Assembly (NCBI GenBank): GCA_903895255.1
Contig: CAITTG010000055.1
Coordinates: 1 to 64,000, forward strand
Reading direction: 5' to 3'
Length of the DNA: 64,000 nt
Source of the DNA: an uncultured Verrucomicrobia subdivision 3 bacterium
Lineage (GTDB): Bacteria; Verrucomicrobiota; Verrucomicrobiia; Limisphaerales; UBA11358
Part shown: positions 8,761 to 16,810 of the stretch, in pieces
Numbering within the stretch: position 1 is the first letter of the stretch
Layout of the letters: the number at the start of each line of letters is the position of its first letter
Notes under the pieces: model-generated
Told to the model about the DNA's origin: nothing
The model's input: the letters and a program-made list of their open reading frames with translations, nothing else
Databases searched by the model: none
Program-made: the position numbers and the translations under genes

Positions 8761-11700
8761 TTAAATGCCCCCCCCCCTCATCGCTTGCCTCCCTCCCCCA
8801 ATCTCAATCATTCCCCCGCCGACGGCAAAATGAATCCAGACGCCCGCGCATTGCCGCCCGTTCCGCGCCAGCGCCTGCCGGTAACAATCCAACTGCCCGC
8901 TGTGACCCAGCGCCCGGGATTCCCAGTCTTTTCGCGGTCCGGGGAAGCTTTTATGATCCACCACCACCCACCCCGTATCGGTCTCCAGCAACAAATCCAT
9001 GAAACCCGCGATCTGTTGGCCAGCTTCATTGACATACTCAAAGGGCACTTCCACCAGTACCGATTTGACCTGATAGGCACCCTTGACCCAGGTTTGAAAA
9101 CGCTCCACCATCGCCCGCACGTCGTTTACCTCCAACGCAGATTCCATCTGAAACCCTCTGAGTATCCGTAACGTCCGGGCTGTTTGGATTTCTGGATCGG
9201 GATAGAGCAACTCGACCGCCAATATGGCATGCAGTGCGTCACCGAGGTGGGCTTCATCAGGCTTTCCTTTGAAGGGCAACCGACCCCCAAGTTCAACCAC
9301 GCTTTTGACATTGGCGCCTTCGATTGGCTCCTGACTTGATGGTATCAAGCGGGCCGCCAGCTTGGGTGTGTTGGTTCTCGCCGGTGGAAACCACGCATAA
9401 TCTGGCTCCGGTTCGCTTCCCTGCGGCGCAGTCGGCGGCTGAATCTTGACATGATCGGCTGCAACTATGGTATTATCAGGCAATCGCACCCCGGCGGCTC
9501 CCGGTGTCAACCAGGGTGCCTTCAACAGGTTCAGCCAGTTTTGGTCTATCGCCGCATCCCATGCCAGGACGATTCCATCCCGTGCACGTGTGAGCCCCAC
9601 ATACAACAAGCGTAATTCTTCTTGGAGCACCTGCTTTTCGGCCCGTTTCCCGCGCACACTCTGGCTGGCCCGGTCGTCCAAGGAGATGCCACTGCTTGAT
9701 TGCCCGAACGGCCACGGCCAAAACCGAATCCGCCGATTGCTCAACGGTTGCTGACTGTCGAACGGCTGGTCCAGGTTCCGGGGTTCCACTAAAATGTCCC
9801 AGACTCGCGGCCTGGCGTCATAATCCAGCCCGGTGCATACTACCACCGGCCATTCCAGCCCCTTGGCTTTGTGGTAGGTGCCCACATGAATTGCATTCGC
9901 CTCTGGATCCAACCCCTTCAGATCGGATTCCGCCTTCTCCTCGCACCACCAGAAAAACCCGGCGATGGTGGCCGGATGCAGGCTGGCGGTGCAATTTGTT
10001 TCATACTCACGACACAAAATGCGCAATGCCTCCAAATTGGCCCGCCGTTGCGAGGTTTGACCCTGGCTAAATCCCCAGCCGGACACCACGGTCGACGCAT
10101 CTGCCAGGGATAACGCCAGGTCCAATGCTTCCGCTGGCGTCAGCACTTGCAGCCGGGCACGACCAGCCTCCAGCGCGATGATGATGGGATGTTCATGCGG
10201 TGCCACGGCCCCCCAATTGTCTCCACCCGGCTCATTGTTTTGTCCGGCTAGAAAGTCCAGCCGCTGGGCCAGCCAGACTTCGGGGGCCAGGCTGCCACCC
10301 ATTGCGATGATCTCGGCTGTGGCCAGCGTGTCTTGCGGATCAGCCAGCCGTCGCAAACACGCCATGGCAAACCGCACTTCCGGAGTGCCGAACAACCCGG
10401 ATTGTTCCAAATTCACACTCACCCCGGCGGTAAAGAGCTTGCCCGCCACCAATTTGGCCTCGTCATTTTTGCGGCACAGAATCGCCACATCTCTGGGCTC
10501 CAATGGACGCCAGCATCCCGTTGCGCGATCGCGCACCTCCCTGCCCTGGCCTGCCCTCAACCACTTGGCCACCTGATCTGCCAGCGTGGTCCAGAACTGC
10601 TCATTATTCAGCTTTTTCAGTTTGCCGTTGCCCTTGTTCGCCTGGCCACTCGACAGTTCCAGAAACTGGATCGCTGCCTGGCCACTTTTCGCTTCCGCCT
10701 TCGCCGTCAGCCGCACCTGCTTCTCCGGCAGGTTAAGCGATTCTGCAAAAGCCGGGATGAACAGATGATTGGCCAGTTGGACCAAGTCGGGCAGTGAACG
10801 GTAGGAAGTGCTCAAAGGTTCCGCCAGCCCCCCCACTGCTGCAACCGATTTCACCACCGATTCGATCAAAACTGGGTCACTGTCCCGGAAACCATAGATG
10901 GCCTGTTTGACATCCCCCACCCAAACCGTTTTCTTGGCACTTCCCGCCAGTCTCATAAACAACGCCAGTTGGATGGGGCTCGTGTCTTGAAATTCATCCA
11001 CCACCAGCAGGTCAAGTTCTTCCTGCAAATGCCGGATGATCCCGGCATGCTCGCTTAAGAGTTTATAAGTCAGTTGCTCCAAGTCCGCAAAATCCAGCCA
11101 GCCCCGCGCCTTTTTAAAATCTCCAAACTTGACCATGGCTTTTTGGGCAAACTCGAACACCCCGTGGACATATTGTTTGATGTGTTCACGAAAGCGCGGG
11201 TGGCTTTCATATCGACTGGCCACCGCTACGACCCCGGCCGCTTGCGCTTTGCTTTTCGCGCCCGTTTCTCCTTTGCCCAATTTCACCCAGTCACTCCATG
11301 CCATGGAGCCATCGGCCAGTCGGCGCTGGGCCTCTCGCATGTGCCCCAAATAAGTTTGGGTATTGCCGGTACTGTCCCCGTTGCTGGCTATTTGTTGAAT
11401 CGTCCGGGTCAGCACCTCCGCCAGGGCCGCATCCAAATTTTCCGCAGCTGGTGCCGGCAACAATTCAATAAGTTCCGCGCTGCTTTCCGCCGCCATGGCG
11501 GGAAGTTGGTCGGGACTGAAATCATTCGCTTGCGCCGCGCTGATAACACGCCGGACCTGTTCTTTCCATTCAAACTCCCCATCGCGGTTTTTCTGCCCCA
11601 GGGCAGCTGCCAATTCCTGCAAGTCCCTGATGGCTTCCGCCGTGACTGCGGCCTCAATCGCCTGCGCGAGTAAATCCTTTGCTTGATCGTCCGTGATGAT

Positions 11701-12003
11701 TTCAATTTCCGGCGAAATCCCCGCTTCAAAGGCAAACCGTTCCAACAGTTGCCGGCAAACACTGTCCACCGTGCCAATCGCCGCCTCATTCAAGCGTTCC
11801 GCCAGCAGACTGTGTCCTGAACTGTGCAGTTTCTGCCGCAGCCGGTCCTTTAATTCGCCCGCCGCCTTTACCGTAAATGTGGTGGCCATCAACCCGCTGG
11901 GCCGGCAGGTGCCCTTTGTTAGCAAGGCATGAATTTCCTCCACTACCCGGTGGGTTTTCCCGCTGCCGGCACTCGCACTGATAAATGTGATGTTCGCCTT
12001 CAT
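8761..12003 (-). CDS. AddA-like UvrD helicase with C-terminal RecB-family nuclease
   Basis: A 1,080-residue SF1A helicase-nuclease. The N-terminus has Walker A SASAGSGKT. Further motifs are DEFQD (around 335), VGDVKQAIYGFRDSD, SYRSLPDLV, TYHKAKGLEW (around 705) and LLYVGLTRARDG. The C-terminus has a PD-(D/E)XK nuclease: LGDALHAIL, GFMDLLLE, VVVDHKS and the QLDCYRQAL Q-x3-Y motif (around 1010-1040). This is the AddA/RecB layout. The start overlaps the previous stop as ATGA and follows GGAGGGCGGAG. Its setting, a divergent WYL regulator and a CRISPR operon sharing its operator, points to defence rather than the housekeeping recombination enzyme, but the latter is not excluded. Confidence 0.85.
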   Translation of the reverse strand: MKANITFISASAGSGKTHRVVEEIHALLTKGTCRPSGLMATTFTVKAAGELKDRLRQKLHSSGHSLLAERLNEAAIGTVDSVCRQLLERFAFEAGISPEIEIITDDQAKDLLAQAIEAAVTAEAIRDLQELAAALGQKNRDGEFEWKEQVRRVISAAQANDFSPDQLPAMAAESSAELIELLPAPAAENLDAALAEVLTRTIQQIASNGDSTGNTQTYLGHMREAQRRLADGSMAWSDWVKLGKGETGAKSKAQAAGVVAVASRYESHPRFREHIKQYVHGVFEFAQKAMVKFGDFKKARGWLDFADLEQLTYKLLSEHAGIIRHLQEELDLLVVDEFQDTSPIQLALFMRLAGSAKKTVWVGDVKQAIYGFRDSDPVLIESVVKSVAAVGGLAEPLSTSYRSLPDLVQLANHLFIPAFAESLNLPEKQVRLTAKAEAKSGQAAIQFLELSSGQANKGNGKLKKLNNEQFWTTLADQVAKWLRAGQGREVRDRATGCWRPLEPRDVAILCRKNDEAKLVAGKLFTAGVSVNLEQSGLFGTPEVRFAMACLRRLADPQDTLATAEIIAMGGSLAPEVWLAQRLDFLAGQNNEPGGDNWGAVAPHEHPIIIALEAGRARLQVLTPAEALDLALSLADASTVVSGWGFSQGQTSQRRANLEALRILCREYETNCTASLHPATIAGFFWWCEEKAESDLKGLDPEANAIHVGTYHKAKGLEWPVVVCTGLDYDARPRVWDILVEPRNLDQPFDSQQPLSNRRIRFWPWPFGQSSSGISLDDRASQSVRGKRAEKQVLQEELRLLYVGLTRARDGIVLAWDAAIDQNWLNLLKAPWLTPGAAGVRLPDNTIVAADHVKIQPPTAPQGSEPEPDYAWFPPARTNTPKLAARLIPSSQEPIEGANVKSVVELGGRLPFKGKPDEAHLGDALHAILAVELLYPDPEIQTARTLRILRGFQMESALEVNDVRAMVERFQTWVKGAYQVKSVLVEVPFEYVNEAGQQIAGFMDLLLETDTGWVVVDHKSFPGPRKDWESRALGHSGQLDCYRQALARNGRQCAGVWIHFAVGGGMIEIGGGRQAMRGGGI

Positions 12004-14726
12004 TGCTCCGCCCTCCATCCCACCAACGCGTCAAAATCGTTGTAACGAATGTCGACGGTTTGGTATAGCCAGTGGTCGCGGGGAGGGACCGAATCTGGCA
12101 CCTCCGGCTCAGGTTCTTCCGGCAGAGCCGTGGTGGTGACTTCGATCCAGCCCTCATCAAGTTGCTGCCGCCGCCAGCGCCAGACCGCCTCAAAATCATT
12201 CCAACAGGCTTGCAAGCCAGCCCCCTCCTCCAGAGTTGGGACCGTCGCCAGGGGGAAAAAATCGGCGTTCTGCGCCAGCAGCCGTTGTTTCCCCAAAATG
12301 TAAAAGGCACCCGCCGGCCAGCTCTTGTGGCTGGCGTTTTCCAAGTAGCCATAAACCGCCAGTTGCAATTGGCGGTTGGTTTTGAGTTCTTGCTCCCGTG
12401 TGGTCGTCCCGCCCAATTTGAGGTCAACCACCGCCCGGCTTCCCGTCTGATTGATGGCCAGTAAATCAATATAGCCCAGCAGGTTCCCGCCAAAAAATGC
12501 CGTCTCGCCAGGATTCACATTGGTGGTTGCCGACGTCACTTTGGCGGCGCGCAATTGGTGCAACAGCTCCCACAGCGCCCGCTTGGCCAGTTCCAAAAGA
12601 ATCAGGCTTTCGGAAAGATTGCCAGGTAGCAGAAGGGTTGCCCCTTCTTGTTCCAATAGTGTTGGCCAGCGTCGTCCGCACCATGCCCCCAGGCCTGATC
12701 GATCGCACGTTAACCAATTGATCTCGGCGGGCGGCGCGGCTAACAGCAGGTCCAGCAATCGGTGCAGTAAAGTGCCTTTCAGGGCAAAATCCGGCCGCAA
12801 TTTCAGGGTGGTCATTGGCCCGCGCTTCAATTTTGCCTGATAAGTCAGCACCCAGCTAAATGGAGTGTGAATAAATTTTTCCAGGCTGGAATAGGATTCT
12901 GTTTCCCTGGGAATCAGCTTGCCCCCATCTGCCAATTTCCACCAGCGTTGCGGGGCGGGCAAAGGCCGGTGCTTCAAATGGCCAAAGGTGAGCGGGGGTT
13001 GCGCCTGTTTACGGTATAATTCCTGATCCAGATCTCGCGTGGGCAATTGGGGGGGATTGCCGTCTGTTATTGCCAGCAATCGCGTTAGTAAAGGATGTGT
13101 GCCTGACGGTTTGCCTCCGCGTTGTTTGGCCACCACCAATATTAATTGCTTTCGGGTCGCCAGGATAGGACGCATCCACGACTCAACTTTCAACTCCGCT
13201 AGCGTATCGGGTGGCGTGAATCGGGCTCCATGGGCTTCCCATGCCTGCAGTTCCGCCTTGGTCCAGGGTAAGGTCTTGCTTTCGACGGGTTCGGTAAAGT
13301 CCCACCAAACAATCTGCTCGGCCGGTTCAATCACTGCCTGGGGATCATGCACCCAGGTCACTTGCCCCAACTGCGGTTCGGTCAATTCCCCTTCCCAACC
13401 CGCTGAACTCAATTCCCCGAGCAATTGCTCCAATTCCAGCCGCGTGAGCGTAACATAGTCCATCAATTCCACTGCCAGTTCAAACGCCAGTGTGCTCAAC
13501 AGCTTGAATTGTCCCGCCACAATCGCCCCATCTTCCATGCTTCCGGAACGGTTCGCCGCCCAGCAGGATAGTTGCCTGCAAAATTCGGAAAGTTTGGCCC
13601 CGGGTGCCCCGGTTTCCGGATTAAATCGTTCAATGAGAATCCAGTTTGCCAAATCGTCGTCAATTCTCTTAAGCGCCACCTCCCGCTCTCCTTCGGGGAG
13701 TTTCTCGGCCACGCTGCGGGCCGAGGCCACGGCCTCCGCCCATTTCGGACCACCAATGCCCGGGGAATCGGCCAGCGCCATGCTCAGCCGCCGGCGCAGA
13801 CGTTTGCCGACCGGACTGGCTGGATGCGTGAGAAACTCCAGTAAAGCTCCCGGATCGACCGGATGCCAGCAGAGGCTCAAGGCCAGCAAGAGCAATTGCG
13901 GGATGGGGCGTGCCCCGGATCGCGTTTTCAGACCCAATACTGGTTCGTCCTCGGCTGCCAGCGCCTGATCCAGTATCGCCGCTTGTTGGCCGGCAATCAC
14001 CGTCAGTTGATCTTGCTGGCCACGCTGATGGATAATTTGGGCAACCGCTCGCCCCAAAGTAATCTCCGAGTGCGCGGTTAATACCAGTAGCGTCCCGTCA
14101 TTCTTGGGCTTGAATTTTTGCTGGCCATTGGCTTGAATTAAAGACCGATACCGTTCCAGATCCGAGGCCGCCTCCAAATTCATCGCCGCTGCGGGCTTTC
14201 CATCACGTTCATAAGTGGCCTTGAGCTGGTCGCAAATGACCTGCCACAGGTGCGGCAGATGTTCCTTGCGGTGCAAAACCTCCAGTTGGATGTCACCCAG
14301 GCTTCGAATCGCCAGTTCCCTTGCCACCGCCGCCAATCGATCGGCTTCCCCCGGTGCCACGGAGGATTTAATGATGGTCTCCAGCTGAGCCAAATCACGC
14401 AAACGCGGCGGATCGGTTTTCGTCACCTGGCCATTCCAACCGGCCTCAATCAAGCTATCTCGCCAGTTCAATAATACCCGGGACGTTGCCAGACTGTCCT
14501 GACGGCATGAATCCGCAAAAAACACCCCGCCGTTTCCCGCCAGTGCCACCACGGCTTTGCGGAATTGCAATACCCGTTTGAACGGCGAAACCACCAATGC
14601 CGTCAAGCCCAGCCGCGTCTCCAGCAATTGCAGCAAACCACGCGGGCCACAAATCAAATCATTAAAGGCCACCCGCCCCCGCCCGGTGTGATAACCATCT
14701 AGTTTAAGCCCAAATTGAATGTGCAT
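12000..14726 (-). CDS. AddB-like protein with RecB-family nuclease domain
   Basis: A 908-residue partner of the AddA-like helicase. The clearest part is the C-terminal PD-(D/E)XK nuclease: LLHRLLDLL, then LGYIDLLAINQ, AVVDLKLGG and QLQLAVYGYL (around 750-795). I see no intact Walker A near the N-terminus and no obvious four-cysteine Fe-S cluster like that of Bacillus AddB. It is therefore a divergent AddB, probably an inactive helicase scaffold plus a live nuclease. The chosen ATG is preceded by a purine-rich AAGGGGAAATCGAG; an upstream ATG at 14786 is possible. It is coupled to the AddA-like gene by an ATGA overlap. Confidence 0.78.
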   Translation of the reverse strand: MHIQFGLKLDGYHTGRGRVAFNDLICGPRGLLQLLETRLGLTALVVSPFKRVLQFRKAVVALAGNGGVFFADSCRQDSLATSRVLLNWRDSLIEAGWNGQVTKTDPPRLRDLAQLETIIKSSVAPGEADRLAAVARELAIRSLGDIQLEVLHRKEHLPHLWQVICDQLKATYERDGKPAAAMNLEAASDLERYRSLIQANGQQKFKPKNDGTLLVLTAHSEITLGRAVAQIIHQRGQQDQLTVIAGQQAAILDQALAAEDEPVLGLKTRSGARPIPQLLLLALSLCWHPVDPGALLEFLTHPASPVGKRLRRRLSMALADSPGIGGPKWAEAVASARSVAEKLPEGEREVALKRIDDDLANWILIERFNPETGAPGAKLSEFCRQLSCWAANRSGSMEDGAIVAGQFKLLSTLAFELAVELMDYVTLTRLELEQLLGELSSAGWEGELTEPQLGQVTWVHDPQAVIEPAEQIVWWDFTEPVESKTLPWTKAELQAWEAHGARFTPPDTLAELKVESWMRPILATRKQLILVVAKQRGGKPSGTHPLLTRLLAITDGNPPQLPTRDLDQELYRKQAQPPLTFGHLKHRPLPAPQRWWKLADGGKLIPRETESYSSLEKFIHTPFSWVLTYQAKLKRGPMTTLKLRPDFALKGTLLHRLLDLLLAAPPAEINWLTCDRSGLGAWCGRRWPTLLEQEGATLLLPGNLSESLILLELAKRALWELLHQLRAAKVTSATTNVNPGETAFFGGNLLGYIDLLAINQTGSRAVVDLKLGGTTTREQELKTNRQLQLAVYGYLENASHKSWPAGAFYILGKQRLLAQNADFFPLATVPTLEEGAGLQACWNDFEAVWRWRRQQLDEGWIEVTTTALPEEPEPEVPDSVPPRDHWLYQTVDIRYNDFDALVGWRAEQ

Positions 14727-14825
14727 CTCGATTTCCCCTTCCCCTCGCACCAACCAGTTGTGTGGCAGCGATATTCGCACACCCACCCGACATGTCCAGC
14801 CTCTTGTTGCGAAGGTGTTTCCCCC

Positions 14826-15143
14826 TCAATGACATACCAGATGCCGGACTCGCTTTACAAACGCGTATAAATGGCTCGCTTTCCAATGCGGTGCATTGAG
14901 CTGTTCCTCCGCCCAAATTTTGAATATTTCCGTCTCTTTTTCATTGGGGAGACGGCCACCCCCTCCGGGCCCGGATGGCCAGTTTGGGGTTTGCAGCCGC
15001 AAATCGACCGTCTGGGTCTTCAAAATTACCATGGCACCCACGGCCTGGCCATGATGCCGCCTTTCCTCAACGTGATGCTGAATCCAACTCTCCTTCACAT
15101 CACAGAAAACATGTTCGCTTTGGCCAATAATTATTCTATTCAT
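14826..15143 (-). CDS. Small protein leading the AddAB-like set
   Basis: A 105-residue protein that I cannot assign to a family. It begins MNRIIIGQSEHVF, has a central glycine stretch (SGPGGGGRLPNEKETEIF) and ends in a basic helix (KRVRHLVCH). The start has a good ribosome site, GGAG 8 bases upstream. It is the first gene of the minus-strand set, about 100 bp ahead of the AddB-like gene, and faces the WYL regulator across a 170-bp gap with the operator. It could be a sensor, inhibitor or subunit of the nuclease complex; the sequence alone does not decide. Confidence 0.6.
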   Translation of the reverse strand: MNRIIIGQSEHVFCDVKESWIQHHVEERRHHGQAVGAMVILKTQTVDLRLQTPNWPSGPGGGGRLPNEKETEIFKIWAEEQLNAPHWKASHLYAFVKRVRHLVCH

Positions 15144-15208
15144 AATCTTTGCTCCAAACCACCACGCTGCCCCGCGCAATTACGGGTAGTACTTAACTCT
15201 AACCATTG

Positions 15209-15231
15209 GGTATGACAACTGGAGTCATAGC
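15209..15231. promoter_or_regulatory. Second copy of the WYL/cas operator
   Basis: GGTATGAC-AACTGGA-GTCATAGC shares the GGTATGACAACT half and the GTCATA arm with the perfect palindrome ahead of cas3, keeping the same 7-bp spacing (6-bp arms here). It lies in the divergent gap between the small AddAB-set gene and the WYL regulator, so one bound protein could act on both promoters. This is the expected place for an autoregulatory operator. Confidence 0.7.
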
Positions 15232-15313
15232 AAAAAATAATTTATAATGATCTCAAATAAATTGACATAGCCCCCTTAATCTCGGCAAAACTGATGAGCT
15301 TTTCGATTATACT

Positions 15314-16312
15314 ATGGCGAAGACTCAAAATCAGGCCTGCCGGCGAATTGCTTGGGAACGCATGATGCACATTCATGATCTCCTCCAGGCGAAAAAGTTT
15401 CCCAACGGCACCAATCTGGCACAACAACTCGAGGTGAACCTGCGCACCGTCATGCGTGATCTGGATTTTATGCGGGACCGCATGGAACTCCCCATCGAAT
15501 TCGACCGCCAGCGTAATGGTTTCTACTACACCCGGCCGGTTGATAAATTTCCGCAACTGCCCGTCACCGAGGCCGAAGTCTTTGCCCTGCTTGTGGCGCA
15601 CAAAGCCATCGCCCAATATCGGGGGACGCCCTTTGAGCCGCTTTTGGCTATCGCCTTCCGCAAAATGTCCAGCCGGCTGGACTCCACCACCCGGTACTCA
15701 CTGGGCAACCTGGATGAGGCCCTGTCCTTCCGTCCCTTTGCGCCTGAGGATACCGATCTCGAAACATTTGAAATCCTCACCCGCGCCTTGAAGGAACGAC
15801 GGGTGCTAAAATTTCGTTATCGAAACCTCGGAGCTGAAACCATCCAGAGCCGGCTCGTCCACCCCTACCATCTGGCCTGTGTGGACAACCACTGGTACCT
15901 GTTCGCTTTCGATGCCAAACGGGCCGCCATGCGAACCTTTGCCCTGCCCCGCCTGGCTTCCCCTGAAATCACCGCCGAACGCTTCACCATCCCCAAAAAA
16001 TTTAACCTCAATGACTATTTAAAAGGCAGTTTTAACGTCTTCAAAGGTTCTGCCGACTACGAACTGGTGATTGAATTCGATTCCTGGGCCGCCGACCTCA
16101 TCCGTGGACGCCGCTGGCACGCCACCCAGGAGCTGATTGAGCTGCCGGAACGTAAAGTCCGTCTGAAAATGCGACTCGACAACCTTGAAGAAGCCGAGCG
16201 CTGGGCCCTGAGTTGGGGACGCCATGCCAACGTGATCCAACCACCCGCGTTGGCCGAACGCCTGCGGGAGACCGCCCGCCTGCTGCTGAGTCCTTACCCT
16301 GTTCAACAATGA
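15314..16312 (+). CDS. WYL-domain transcriptional regulator
   Basis: A 332-residue regulator. An N-terminal winged helix-turn-helix (roughly 15-70, with LAQQLEVNLRTVMRDLDFMR) binds DNA. A WYL domain follows, with its signature HWYLFAFD near residue 192 and RTFALPRL after it, then a C-terminal WCX-type extension (YELVIEFDSWAADLIRG). WYL proteins are known to sense nucleic acid or nucleotide ligands and often control CRISPR-Cas and phage defence genes. It is divergent from the AddAB-like set, with a palindromic operator between them and another ahead of cas3. A TATACT just before the ATG and a weak ribosome site leave the exact start open; Met at 15362 is an alternative. Confidence 0.92.
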   Translation: MAKTQNQACRRIAWERMMHIHDLLQAKKFPNGTNLAQQLEVNLRTVMRDLDFMRDRMELPIEFDRQRNGFYYTRPVDKFPQLPVTEAEVFALLVAHKAIAQYRGTPFEPLLAIAFRKMSSRLDSTTRYSLGNLDEALSFRPFAPEDTDLETFEILTRALKERRVLKFRYRNLGAETIQSRLVHPYHLACVDNHWYLFAFDAKRAAMRTFALPRLASPEITAERFTIPKKFNLNDYLKGSFNVFKGSADYELVIEFDSWAADLIRGRRWHATQELIELPERKVRLKMRLDNLEEAERWALSWGRHANVIQPPALAERLRETARLLLSPYPVQQ

Positions 16313-16369
16313 TACCCGTACCCGTCATTCTCATTCGCCCGCTGCGTGATTGTCCCCGGGGGATACGGC

Positions 16370-16810
16370 TCATATCAACAAACTATTATGAGTTTTCGCG
16401 GTCATAATTCTAATGCGCAATTGCTCAACAAAGGCTTGGGCATCGTTTGGCGTAAATAGCAGAAATTTATAAATTCTCGAACCAGCGAGACTGATTACAA
16501 CAATGTCTCCACACATGCGTCTTCGAATCCAGTGTGACCTGATTCCATTGTAGCTAATCAAGCATTTCAAAATGCCTTTATGATAAGGATATAATTCCAC
16601 TGATTCGATATCGGCATATTCCACCTTTAGCTTAAAAAGCATAAGAAAACCAGTATATTCCAAACCATTTTCAGTCATTACAACTCCATCTTTTATCACC
16701 TGATGAATTCCAAGAAATTTAGTTCCTAATTTGAATATTGCCAATAAACATATCGTTGCTAGAGCAACACTTACAAAAAGCACCAATAACATAGTTGTGC
16801 TGGAATTCAT
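16370..16810 (-). CDS. Small membrane protein after Rhs copy 2, candidate immunity protein
   Basis: A 146-residue protein with one strong N-terminal membrane helix (MLLVLFVSVALATICLLAIF) and a soluble remainder with PH-like strand patterns. I recognise no family. The start overlaps the Rhs stop by four bases (ATGA), so the two are translated together, as usual for polymorphic toxin and immunity pairs. AT-rich composition, unlike the GC-rich Rhs core, fits a recently exchanged tip cassette. The immunity role is inferred from position only. Confidence 0.6.
   Translation of the reverse strand: MNSSTTMLLVLFVSVALATICLLAIFKLGTKFLGIHQVIKDGVVMTENGLEYTGFLMLFKLKVEYADIESVELYPYHKGILKCLISYNGIRSHWIRRRMCGDIVVISLAGSRIYKFLLFTPNDAQAFVEQLRIRIMTAKTHNSLLI

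Noticed and set aside
15262..15313. TTGACA at 15262 and TATACT at 15308 as the WYL promoter
   Set aside because: The spacing is far too long for one promoter, and TATACT touches the start codon; the promoter was left unassigned.
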